Source of the DNA: Pseudomonas sp. BBP2017
Lineage (GTDB): Bacteria; Pseudomonadota; Gammaproteobacteria; Pseudomonadales; Pseudomonadaceae
NCBI RefSeq assembly: GCF_003024385.1
Contig: NZ_PVZN01000002.1
Span: 248,001 to 312,000, forward strand
Length of the DNA stretch: 64,000 bases
Direction: 5' to 3'
This document shows, piece after piece, positions 24,716 to 32,980 of the stretch. A program made the translations under genes and the position numbers. Below the pieces are notes generated by a model. It was given only the letters and a program-made list of their open reading frames with translations, was not told the DNA's origin and made no database searches. Numbering within the stretch: position 1 is the stretch's first letter; every line of letters begins with the position of its first letter.

Positions 24716-26185
24716 ATGGACTTGCAAGTACGCCTGGATTCACTCTCCGTGCAACAAACCGCGCATGACCAAGTGCCAGCCAAGCGGCCGTTCAATATGT
24801 TGCGTTGGTATGCCTTCGTCAGTCTGGCGATCATCCTCTCGGTGGCTGTAGGGCTGGGCCTGATTTCCAGCCGTTTCGTGATCAACGAAAGCGTCGAGCG
24901 CGATGCGTTGCTTACCGCGCAATTCATCCAGTCCATCGCATCGGCCGAAGTGCGCCACGTGTCCATTCCCAATGTGCGGACCATGGGTGAACTGCTCGAT
25001 CCACGGCTGGACCAGAGCTTTCCCGAGGTCAACCCCGAGGCGCGGCGCAATGCTCGCGGTGAGTTTCTTGACCATATTGCCCACTTGCCGGACATGCTCC
25101 TGGCCAACATCTATGCCCCGGACCGTACGGTGATCTGGTCAAGTAATCCGGCTTTGGTGGGGCGGATGATCGAGTCGGACGACGACCTTGATCACGCCTT
25201 CGAGAACAAAGTGCGGGTCTCGGCCAGTTACCACAACGTCGATCAGGCGCGCAGCGAACAGAAATTCATCACCCCCCCTGAGAGCTTGTTCATCGAAAAC
25301 TACATTCCACTGTTCGATGCCGATGGTGAGAACGTCACCGCCATGGTCGAAATCTATAAGGAACCCCATGACCTGATCGCGCGCATCGAGCACGGCCTGT
25401 TGATGATCTGGATGGCTGTCGCAGTGGGGGCTGCGCTGGTTTATGGCGGCCTGTACTGGCTGATGTACCGTGCCAACCGGCACTTGCAGCAGCAACAAAA
25501 GCGTCTGATCAACAATGGGACCTTGGTCGCCTTGGGGGAGATGTCTTCAGCGGTGGCTCACAGTCTGCGTAACCCGCTTGCCAGCATTCGCTCCAGTGCC
25601 GAACTGGCTCAGGAGATCGAGGAAGGGCCGGCGCAGAAGAATATTGGCGACATCATCAGCCAGGTCGATCGCATGTCGCACTGGGTGCGCCAATTGCTGC
25701 AGTCGTTGCGTCCGCTCAATGACGAAGAGCAAGCGGTGGAGCTGGAGCGGGTGCTGCAGGACAGCCTGCAGGCTTTCAGCCTGCAACTCAGGCGCCAAGG
25801 CGTCGAGGTCAGGGTTGACCCGCTGTCCAATGTCCAGGTGATCAGCCAAGCGGTCTTGCTCGGGCAGATCTTCAATAGCCTGATTGCCAATGCCCTGGAA
25901 GCCATGAGCGACGGTGGGACCTTGCGCATTGAACAGGTTCGTCAGAGCCGTAAGACTTTGACCTTGCGCCTGAGTGACAGTGGCAAGGGCATGACCGACG
26001 AGCAATTGCGCATGGCCTTCAGACCGTTCTACACCACCAAACGGGGTGGCCTGGGGGTAGGGCTGGTGCTGGTCAAACGGATTATGGAACGCTTTGGCGG
26101 CACGGTGCGCCTGAGTAGTAGGGAGGGCGAGGGCACTAAAGTGCAGCTGAGCTTTCGGTTGAGCCAGGGGCGAGTGGCGGGCTGA
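24716..26185 (+). CDS. NtrB-type membrane sensor histidine kinase (first of a duplicated pair)
   Basis: This is a 489-aa kinase. A first membrane helix (about 33-52) is followed by an extracytoplasmic domain of about 180 residues (ESVERDALLTAQFIQSIA to VEIYKEPHDLIARIEHG). A second helix (about 226-248), a short linker, HisKA with His282 (MSSAVAHSLRNPLASIRSSA) and HATPase (NSLIANALEAMSDGGTLR, LSDSGKGM, GGLGVGLVLVKRIMERFGG) follow. The AHSLRNPLASI box is of the NtrB/HydH class that feeds sigma-54 activators. The protein is similar along its full length, sensor domain included, to the kinase encoded next. It is divergent from the curli operon over 237 bases. Confidence 0.92.
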   Translation: MDLQVRLDSLSVQQTAHDQVPAKRPFNMLRWYAFVSLAIILSVAVGLGLISSRFVINESVERDALLTAQFIQSIASAEVRHVSIPNVRTMGELLDPRLDQSFPEVNPEARRNARGEFLDHIAHLPDMLLANIYAPDRTVIWSSNPALVGRMIESDDDLDHAFENKVRVSASYHNVDQARSEQKFITPPESLFIENYIPLFDADGENVTAMVEIYKEPHDLIARIEHGLLMIWMAVAVGAALVYGGLYWLMYRANRHLQQQQKRLINNGTLVALGEMSSAVAHSLRNPLASIRSSAELAQEIEEGPAQKNIGDIISQVDRMSHWVRQLLQSLRPLNDEEQAVELERVLQDSLQAFSLQLRRQGVEVRVDPLSNVQVISQAVLLGQIFNSLIANALEAMSDGGTLRIEQVRQSRKTLTLRLSDSGKGMTDEQLRMAFRPFYTTKRGGLGVGLVLVKRIMERFGGTVRLSSREGEGTKVQLSFRLSQGRVAG

Positions 26186-26346
26186 AGATACAGCGGGTGC
26201 TGAAGCCCGAGCCGAAGGCAAAGTCATGATGTTTTGGCCGTGACGCTCTATCAGCAGTTCAACCGGGTGGCCATGCACGCAGTAAAGGCAAAATACTATT
26301 AGTGGGCGACTGGCCATTAGTATTGATTCCAAACGTCGTCACCTGG

Positions 26347-26357
26347 CTGGGCTATAA
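26347..26357 (+). promoter_or_regulatory. second copy of the CTGGGCTATAA motif, before the second kinase
   Basis: This copy is identical over 11 bases to the one upstream of the first kinase and stands at nearly the same distance from the start codon. It suggests that the upstream promoter was duplicated with the gene and that the second kinase can be expressed on its own. Confidence 0.5.
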
Positions 26358-26391
26358 GTTGTAAGAAAAAACAGCCCGCAAGGAACTATCG

Positions 26392-27888
26392 ATGCAGGTG
26401 CTGAATAAAAAATTGGCCGATGAGGGTCACCCAAACCAAGCTTCACCTGAGCGGACCTTGCGCGAGTTCAACCTGTTGCGCTGGTTCTCTGTGGTCAGCC
26501 TACTGATCATTGCCTCGGTGGCGGTGGGGTTGGGCTATGTCTCGACGCGGTTTGTGGTCGATGACAGCGTCGAGCGTGATGCCATGCTCACCGCGCAGTT
26601 CATCCAGGCCATGGCCAAGGCCGAGGTGCGCCATTCGCGGATTCCGCCGGGCATCACCATGGCGCAATTGCTTGATCCGCGCCTGGACAAACAGCATCCA
26701 GGGATCAGCGCCGACCTCGCGGCGTCCACGCGCATTGAATTTCTCGACCACGTCAAGCACCTGCCCGATACCCTGCTGACCAATGTCTATGCCCAGGACC
26801 GGACCATTGTCTGGTCCACCAACCCTTTGCTGATTGGCCAGAAGATCGTCGGCGATGACGACCTCGACGAGTCGTTCACATCACAAGTACCGGTATCGGC
26901 CAGTTATCACAAGGCCGATGAAGACCGCGAAGAACAGAAGTTCCTGCGTGAACCGCAGTACCTGTTCATCGAAAACTACATTCCGATGTTCGACGAGAGT
27001 GGCACTCAGGTGCTGTCGATGGTGGAAGTGTACAAGGAGCCGCGGGACCTGGTGCGGCGCATTCAGCGTGGCTATGTGCTGATCTGGACGTCGACCCTGC
27101 TCGGTGGCGCGCTGATCTACTTCGGCCTGTTCTGGATCGTGCGCCGTGCGGCGAGCCTGCTGCAAGCGCAGCAGACCAAACTGGTGGCCAGCGAAACCTT
27201 TGTCGCCCTCGGCGAGATGTCCTCTGCGGTGGCCCACAGCTTGCGCAATCCGTTGGCCACGATCCGCTCCAGTGCTGAACTGGCTCAGGACATTGCCAGT
27301 GAGCGCTCGCAGAAAAATATCGGCGACATCATCGATCAGGTCGACCGTATGTCGCGCTGGGTGCGTGAGCTACTGGTGTCGTTGCGGCCGTTGAAGGACG
27401 ATGCCGAAGCCGTTGACCTGATCGCGGTGGTTGAAGACACCTGCAGCGCCTTTGCCCAGCAGACCGAGCGCAACAAGGTGCAGCTGGAAGTCAGCGTGCC
27501 GCCGACGGCGTTGGTGGTGAGCCAGCCGGTGTTGCTCACGCAGATCCTCAACAGCCTGTTCTCCAATGCCCTTGAGGCGATGCCAGGCGGTGGCCGGTTG
27601 ACCCTGAAGGTGCTTGAACTGACCGGCGAAGGCAAGGTCCGGCTAACCTTGAGTGATACTGGCAAGGGTATGAGCCAGCAACAGGAGAGGATGGTCTTCA
27701 GACCTTTTTTCACCACCAAACAGGGCGGCCTGGGCGTCGGTTTGGTGTTGGTCAAACGAATAATGGAGCGTTTCGGCGGCGCGGTCAGCCTGACCAGTCG
27801 CGAAGAGGAAGGAACCCGCGTATGCCTGACTTTCAATGTTGCAGCGGGAGGGGATCATGGGGCACAGCATCCTGGTGGTGGAGGATGA
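26392..27888 (+). CDS. NtrB-type membrane sensor histidine kinase (second of a duplicated pair)
   Basis: This 498-aa paralogue has the same layout as the previous kinase: helix (about 34-53), a sensor domain starting DDSVERDAMLTAQFIQAMAK, a second helix (about 229-251), His282 in MSSAVAHSLRNPLATIRSSA, and HATPase blocks NSLFSNALEAMPGGGRLT and GGLGVGLVLVKRIMERFGG. The two sensor domains align without large gaps (FIENYIPLFDADGE against FIENYIPMFDESGT), so they probably bind related signals. The gene overlaps the response-regulator gene by 32 bases, whereas the first kinase is separated by 206 bases. This suggests the second is the cognate partner and the first an added input. Confidence 0.92.
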   Translation: MQVLNKKLADEGHPNQASPERTLREFNLLRWFSVVSLLIIASVAVGLGYVSTRFVVDDSVERDAMLTAQFIQAMAKAEVRHSRIPPGITMAQLLDPRLDKQHPGISADLAASTRIEFLDHVKHLPDTLLTNVYAQDRTIVWSTNPLLIGQKIVGDDDLDESFTSQVPVSASYHKADEDREEQKFLREPQYLFIENYIPMFDESGTQVLSMVEVYKEPRDLVRRIQRGYVLIWTSTLLGGALIYFGLFWIVRRAASLLQAQQTKLVASETFVALGEMSSAVAHSLRNPLATIRSSAELAQDIASERSQKNIGDIIDQVDRMSRWVRELLVSLRPLKDDAEAVDLIAVVEDTCSAFAQQTERNKVQLEVSVPPTALVVSQPVLLTQILNSLFSNALEAMPGGGRLTLKVLELTGEGKVRLTLSDTGKGMSQQQERMVFRPFFTTKQGGLGVGLVLVKRIMERFGGAVSLTSREEEGTRVCLTFNVAAGGDHGAQHPGGGG

Positions 27889-29287
27889 TGAAATCCTTGC
27901 TGAAAATATCCAGACCTATCTGGAGCGCAAAGGCTTCGAGGTCAGCGTTTGTCATAGCGCCGAGCAGGCGCTGGAGCAACTGCCCAAGTGTCAACCCGAT
28001 GCGGTGCTGACCGACAATTCGTTGCCCGGCATGAACGGTCATGAGCTGATCAAAGCCTTGGCCGAGCGTGCGCCGGAGCTCAAGGTGATCATGATGACCG
28101 GCTACGGCAACGTCGAAGATGCCGTGCTGGCGATGAAGGAGGGGGCCTTCCACTACCTGACCAAGCCGGTAGTGCTGGCCGAGCTAAAACTGATGCTCGA
28201 CAAAGCCCTGGCGACCGAGCGTATGGAACGTACGTTGTCGTTCTACCAGGAGCGCGAAGCACAGAAATCCGGTGGCCAGTCGCTAATCGGCGAGTCGCCG
28301 GCGATGCTCGGGCTCAAGCACACGCTCACGCAGTTACTCGATGCCGAGCAGCGCATGGCCAGCGGTGATTTGCCGCCGGTGCTGGTGGAGGGGGAGACTG
28401 GCACGGGCAAGGAGCTGGTGGCCCGTGCCCTGCATTTTGACGGCGCGCGTAGCAAGGGGCCGTTTATCGAATTCAACTGCGCCTCGATTCCGGCCAACCT
28501 GCTGGAGGCGGAGCTATTTGGCCATGAGAAGGGCGCGTTCACCGATGCCAAAGACCGTCGGGTCGGTCTGGTGGAGGCGGCGGATGGTGGCACGCTGTTT
28601 CTCGACGAGATCGGGGAAATGGACCTGCTGCTGCAGGCCAAACTGCTGAAGTTGCTGGAAGACCGGACGATACGTCGCATTGGCGCGGTGAAGGAGCGCA
28701 AGGTCGATCTGCGCATCATCAGTGCCACCAACTGCAACCTTGAGCAGATGGTGCAACAGGGCAAGTTTCGCCGTGACCTGTTCTTTCGCCTGCGTATCAT
28801 CTCGATCAAAGTCCCGAGGCTGTATGCCCGGGGCGAAGACATCCTCCTGCTGGCCCGGCACTTCCTCGCCCTGCATGGCAAGCGCTATGGCAAGTCGCAC
28901 CTGTATTTCAGCCCGGAGGCCGAAGAGCTGCTGCTCAATTACAGCTGGCCGGGCAACGTTCGGGAACTGCGCAATATGCTCGAACAGACGGTATTGCTTG
29001 CGCCTGACGAGGAGATTGCGCCGCATCAGCTCAATGTCTGCATGAGCCTGGTTGATGAGCCGTTTGAAATGCCGGCGCCGGCGTTTCATGACAACCATCA
29101 TGGCAGTGCTGAAGTTCCTGTTTCCACCAGCTTGCCTGAGGTGGAGCGCGATATGGTGCGCAAGATGCTTGATCGTACCGACTGGAATGTCACCAAATCG
29201 GCGCGGCTTTTGGGGCTGAGCCGGGACATGTTGCGTTACCGGATCGAGAAGCTTGGCCTGACCAGGCCGGATAAGCGGCAGTGGTAA
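27857..29287 (+). CDS. NtrC-family sigma-54-dependent response regulator
   Basis: This 476-aa enhancer-binding activator has a receiver with D10-D11 and phospho-acceptor Asp53 (DAVLTDNSLPGMNG). The AAA+ domain has Walker A near residue 179 (GETGTGKE), the sigma-54 loop GAFTDA near residue 225 (the usual GAFTGA carries an Asp) and the Walker B block GGTLFLDEIGEM. A C-terminal Fis-type helix-turn-helix follows (DWNVTKSARLLGLSRDMLRY). It starts at the ATG at 27857 after GGGAGGGG, inside the 3' end of the second kinase gene. Nearby sigma-54 targets were not found with confidence; the divergent curli operon is a candidate by position only. Confidence 0.94.
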   Translation: MGHSILVVEDDEILAENIQTYLERKGFEVSVCHSAEQALEQLPKCQPDAVLTDNSLPGMNGHELIKALAERAPELKVIMMTGYGNVEDAVLAMKEGAFHYLTKPVVLAELKLMLDKALATERMERTLSFYQEREAQKSGGQSLIGESPAMLGLKHTLTQLLDAEQRMASGDLPPVLVEGETGTGKELVARALHFDGARSKGPFIEFNCASIPANLLEAELFGHEKGAFTDAKDRRVGLVEAADGGTLFLDEIGEMDLLLQAKLLKLLEDRTIRRIGAVKERKVDLRIISATNCNLEQMVQQGKFRRDLFFRLRIISIKVPRLYARGEDILLLARHFLALHGKRYGKSHLYFSPEAEELLLNYSWPGNVRELRNMLEQTVLLAPDEEIAPHQLNVCMSLVDEPFEMPAPAFHDNHHGSAEVPVSTSLPEVERDMVRKMLDRTDWNVTKSARLLGLSRDMLRYRIEKLGLTRPDKRQW

Positions 29288-29292
29288 AGATC

Positions 29293-29364
29293 ATCGCGGG
29301 GCAAGCCCGCTTGTGTCTTGAGGTGGGAATAGAATCTGGGGTGAGAGCGGGCTTGCCCCGCGAT
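29293..29364. repeat. paired inverted REP elements
   Basis: ATCGCGGGGCAAGCCCGCT (29293-29311) has its inverted copy AGCGGGCTTGCCCCGCGAT at 29346-29364, separated by 34 bases. The pair closes the NtrC-type gene and the convergent gene that ends at 29364. Confidence 0.85.
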
Positions 29365-30557
29365 TACTCACGCCCACGCATGAAGAAGCCTGCTACGTAC
29401 TTGCGAAAGGTGTCCAGGCCCTTGAAGTCGGCGTAGCGCTTGAAGGTTTCGCCTTCAGGCTCCGGTCCCAGCGGTTGTTCGGTCAGCGAGACGGAAAGTA
29501 CCCGGTCCTGATCGGAGCTCAGTACCAGTGCATCCATGCCCTGGCCACCAATGACCGGGCGCCGCATGATCACCCGCACACCCTTGCAGGCCATCCAGTC
29601 GATCAAGGATATGAGCATCTTCAACGGCTCGCGCTCTTCATCGCGATACACCGGAAACAGCTGCCCACGCGACAGCACCGGGACGCTTGCAACATGAATC
29701 AATTCATAGAAATGACTACCAGCACTGGCCGGTGAATAGATAGCCAGGGCCAGTAGTGGCCCTGGGGTCTTGCTGCCTCCCCACAACAGGTGATGCCCCT
29801 GGAAGTCAAAGCCGTCTTCATTACGTTCGTTGTACACCTTGCGTGCCTTGATCTGGCTGACGCAGTCGAGCATCAGGCCGTAGCGACGATGATTGCCAAA
29901 GGCGCTGGAGTCACGCAGCCGTGCCTTGAGCATCATCATGTGCTTCATGTCCAGGCGGGTTTCCAGGTAGTTGCTGGCCGGCACCCGCTCGATCAAGGGG
30001 TAACGGCTGGCGACGCTGCGCAGCTCGGCGAATTGTCCGCTCAGGTCTTTTCTCAGGTGGCTGGCGTAGACGTTCAGGCCACCGGCTTCGATCAGCGTCA
30101 GCAGCAAGGACAGCAATCGATGCTGCTCACGTTTGTCGTTGCCATTGCTGCTTTCACCCGTGCCTCCCGGGGCGGGGCGGCGAAAATCGCCGATCAGGCG
30201 CAAGGGGGTGTCGGGGGGTAACCAGGCGGCCGGGAGAACCTCGGCATCCTCGGGGCGAGCCATCTCGCGGTCATCTTTGATGAACACGCAGTCGGGGGCA
30301 TGCTCGGCGGTGCCAGGGTTGTTTTTGAGAAACAGGGTGCCGGTGTTGCCGTTGAGATTGACGTTGAGAATCGGCATTGCTCGCGGTTGGCAATCACACG
30401 CCAGCCAGTGCCCGGCAGCACGGATCTTGAGCAACAGCTGATTGACCTGCAACAGCTGCGGACCGGCCAGGGTACCCTGGACAAAACCACGCAGCAGCTC
30501 ATCTTCGGCAGGCGTAAGGGTACGTACCAGTGTGGTGTTTTTTTCAATGATTCTCAT
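29364..30557 (-). CDS. protein of unknown function with a possible CxC...HxxxC metal site
   Basis: This 397-aa protein is one I cannot place in a family. It has no signal peptide or membrane helix, so it is probably cytoplasmic. The N-terminal part has Cys54-x-Cys56 (HWLACDCQP) and His86-x3-Cys90 (HAPDC), a spacing that could bind zinc, within a beta-rich stretch (ILNVNLNGNTGTLFLKN). The later part (about 145-390) is mixed alpha/beta with RRYGLMLDCVSQI, GHHLLWGGSKTPGPLLALAI and a conserved-looking end (FKRYADFKGLDTFRKYVAGF). A DUF1173-like resemblance came to mind from memory but I cannot support it. It stands alone between a REP pair and the VOC gene. Confidence 0.75.
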   Translation of the reverse strand: MRIIEKNTTLVRTLTPAEDELLRGFVQGTLAGPQLLQVNQLLLKIRAAGHWLACDCQPRAMPILNVNLNGNTGTLFLKNNPGTAEHAPDCVFIKDDREMARPEDAEVLPAAWLPPDTPLRLIGDFRRPAPGGTGESSNGNDKREQHRLLSLLLTLIEAGGLNVYASHLRKDLSGQFAELRSVASRYPLIERVPASNYLETRLDMKHMMMLKARLRDSSAFGNHRRYGLMLDCVSQIKARKVYNERNEDGFDFQGHHLLWGGSKTPGPLLALAIYSPASAGSHFYELIHVASVPVLSRGQLFPVYRDEEREPLKMLISLIDWMACKGVRVIMRRPVIGGQGMDALVLSSDQDRVLSVSLTEQPLGPEPEGETFKRYADFKGLDTFRKYVAGFFMRGRE

Positions 30558-30645
30558 GAGCGATCCTGGCCAGCCTTCCTATGCCTGCCACCTTAATGCA
30601 AAGCCCGGCTGACGACCATGGCTCGCCAGCCGGGAAGCACCGGGA

Positions 30646-31113
30646 TTACTGTCCGCCGAACAGCTTGGCGGCGCGGGCGCGGATTTCTTCCACCGAGACG
30701 TCCTCAACGTGGGACGAGACGAACCAGAGATTGCCGAACGGGTCTTTCAAGGTGCCACTACGGTCGCCGTAGAACTGGCCTTCCACGGCCCTGACCTGGC
30801 TGGCACCAGCCTTGAGGGCCTGGGCAAAGCGCGCATCGACATCATCGACATACAGGTGCAGGCCAATCGCTGCGCCAGCGAGCGACTGGCTGCTGACCAG
30901 GCCGCCTTCCATGTCGCACGGGTCGGCGAGCATCAGCGACGAATCGCCGATCTTCAGCTGCGCATGCCCGACCCGACCATCCGGGCTGTCCAGGCGGAAC
31001 ATTTCGACCGCACTGAACGCGGCTTTGTAGAAGTCGATGGCCTTGCCGGCATCTTTGATGCACAGATAAGGGGTGATGTTGTGCTGTCCTTCGGGGATTG
31101 GTTTGACGGCCAT
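30646..31113 (-). CDS. VOC (glyoxalase/bleomycin-resistance fold) family protein, PhnB-like
   Basis: This 155-aa protein has the two beta-alpha-beta-beta-beta halves of the VOC fold: ITPYLCIKDAGKAIDFYKAA at the start, HAQLKIGDSSLMLAD in the middle, and LYVDDVDARFAQALKAGAS then DRSGTLKDPFGNLWFVSSHV at the end. The wording is that of PhnB/YdcF-like VOC proteins, for which no single reaction is known. The start at 31113 has GGAGGATC upstream. It is a single gene, in the same direction as the dehydrogenase upstream but separated by 108 bases. Confidence 0.88.
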   Translation of the reverse strand: MAVKPIPEGQHNITPYLCIKDAGKAIDFYKAAFSAVEMFRLDSPDGRVGHAQLKIGDSSLMLADPCDMEGGLVSSQSLAGAAIGLHLYVDDVDARFAQALKAGASQVRAVEGQFYGDRSGTLKDPFGNLWFVSSHVEDVSVEEIRARAAKLFGGQ

Positions 31114-31221
31114 TTTATAGATCCTCCTTAGCGCGCCGCAGGGTGGATGGCGCGAAACTGTATGTTTGTACAGTTTCGGCTATTGGGCAAATCAAAATCT
31201 GCGGCGCTGGACGGACGGCGG

Positions 31222-32841
31222 TCAGAAAATGTAATCGGTGGTCAGGAAGCTGGAATCACGATTACGGATGATGTCGCTGATCAGCTGCTTGTTGCTTTCC
31301 TGGAACTTGGTCGCCACCAGTGTGCGGATTGAGAACACGCGCAGCGCATCGTGTACCGACAAGGTGCCTTCGGCAGAGTTTTTACGGCCGTTGAACGGGT
31401 AGGTGTCCGGGCCACGCTGGCACTGGGCGTTGAGGTTGATACGCCCGACCTGGTTGGCGAAGGTGTCGACCAGGCGCCCGACTTCGGCCGGGTTGCTGCC
31501 AAAGATGCTCAACTGCTGACCGAAGTCGGAGTCGAGCACATAGTCGATCACGGTCTGCAGGTCGCGATAGGGCACTACCGGCACCAGCGGGCCGAACTGT
31601 TCTTCCTGGTACACGCGCATCCGGGCATTCACCGGGTACAGCAGTGCCGGATAGAAGAACGAACCACGGCTGCTGCCGCCCCCCTCATTGATGACCTGTG
31701 CGCCTTTTTCGACGGCATCGGCCACCAGGCCGTTGAGGTAGTCGATTTTGCCCGCCTCGGGCAGCGGCGTCAGTGCTACGCCAGGCTCCCAGGGCATGCC
31801 CGGCTTGAGCGCAGCCAGCTTGCGCTGGAACTTGTCGAGGAAGCTGTCGACCACCTGCTCATGGACGAAGAGGATCTTCAGCGCTGTGCAGCGCTGGCCG
31901 TTGAACGACAGGGCCCCGGTTACCGCCTCGTTGACGGCATTATCAATATCGACCTCGGGCAGCACGATCCCCGGGTTCTTTGCATCCAGGCCCAGGGCGG
32001 CGCGCAGACGATGCGGCCGTGGGTGGAGCTTTTTCAGGTCACTGGCCGCTTTGTTGGTGCCGATAAAGGCAAACACATCGATCTTGCCACTGGCCATCAG
32101 TGCGCTGACGGTCTCGCGGCCGCGGCCATAGATGACGTTGATCACCCCGGCCGGGAAGCTGTCGCGGAAGGCTTCGAGCAGGGGACGAATCAGCAGTACG
32201 CCGAACTTGGCCGGTTTGAACACCACTGTGTTACCCATGATCAGCGCCGGGATCAGGGTGGTGAAAGTTTCGTTCAGCGGATAGTTGTAAGGGCCCATGC
32301 ACAGTGCCACGCCCAGCGGCGCGCGCCGGATCTGGCCGAGGGTGTCCTGTTCCAGTTCGAAGCGGCTGGAGCGGCGATCAAGGTCCTTGAGGGCATTGAT
32401 GGTGTCGACGATGTAGTCGCAGGTGCGGTCGAACTCTTTCTCCGAGTCCTTGAGGTTTTTGCCGATCTCCCACATCAGCAGCTTGACCACCGCCTCACGT
32501 TGCGCGCGCATTTTGCCCAGGAAGGTCTCGACATGCTGGATGCGTTCAGCCACACGCAGGGTCGGCCAGGCACCGCGGCCTTTGTCGTAGGCGTGCACGG
32601 CGGCGTCCAGGGCGGTGAGGGCGGTGTCGGCATCGAGCAGTGGCGTGTTGCCGAGGATCACCTGGCGCTCTTGATCACCTTCCTTGAGCCATACCGGGCT
32701 GCGCACTGTGGCCAGCGGCCCGTCCCAGCGCTGCAACTGGCCGTTGACCAGGTACTCGCGTTGCACCAGCGGTTGACCCAGGCGGTAGGCCTCGGGGATC
32801 TCGTTGGCGGTGGGAAACAGCGAATCGAGCAGACGGTCCAT
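31222..32841 (-). CDS. NADP-dependent glyceraldehyde-3-phosphate dehydrogenase (GapN-like aldehyde dehydrogenase)
   Basis: This 539-aa ALDH-superfamily enzyme probably oxidises glyceraldehyde 3-phosphate to 3-phosphoglycerate without ATP yield, making NADPH. Family marks: GVALCMGPYNYPLNETFTTL, FKPAKFGVLL, VFAFIGTNKAA, and the catalytic Cys318 in SFNGQRCTALKILF. Odd point: the block that in most ALDHs reads LELGGKNP reads LGLDAKNP here, so the usual general-base Glu is replaced or shifted. I recall this variant from bacterial relatives. I start at the ATG at 32841; the longer frame adds 17 unlikely residues. It is divergent from the GGDEF-EAL gene. The substrate assignment is moderately sure. 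Confidence 0.82.
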   Translation of the reverse strand: MDRLLDSLFPTANEIPEAYRLGQPLVQREYLVNGQLQRWDGPLATVRSPVWLKEGDQERQVILGNTPLLDADTALTALDAAVHAYDKGRGAWPTLRVAERIQHVETFLGKMRAQREAVVKLLMWEIGKNLKDSEKEFDRTCDYIVDTINALKDLDRRSSRFELEQDTLGQIRRAPLGVALCMGPYNYPLNETFTTLIPALIMGNTVVFKPAKFGVLLIRPLLEAFRDSFPAGVINVIYGRGRETVSALMASGKIDVFAFIGTNKAASDLKKLHPRPHRLRAALGLDAKNPGIVLPEVDIDNAVNEAVTGALSFNGQRCTALKILFVHEQVVDSFLDKFQRKLAALKPGMPWEPGVALTPLPEAGKIDYLNGLVADAVEKGAQVINEGGGSSRGSFFYPALLYPVNARMRVYQEEQFGPLVPVVPYRDLQTVIDYVLDSDFGQQLSIFGSNPAEVGRLVDTFANQVGRINLNAQCQRGPDTYPFNGRKNSAEGTLSVHDALRVFSIRTLVATKFQESNKQLISDIIRNRDSSFLTTDYIF

Positions 32842-32980
32842 AGGCGCAGCACCTCTTTTTCTATGATGGGTGAAACGTTTCAGTTCGAGCATAATGCCAG
32901 CGCGCTAAAAAAAGCCAGCCTCACTCAACATTGCGCCCAACACGCCGATAAAGCGGTAAGCCGACGCGAACAACGGACCT

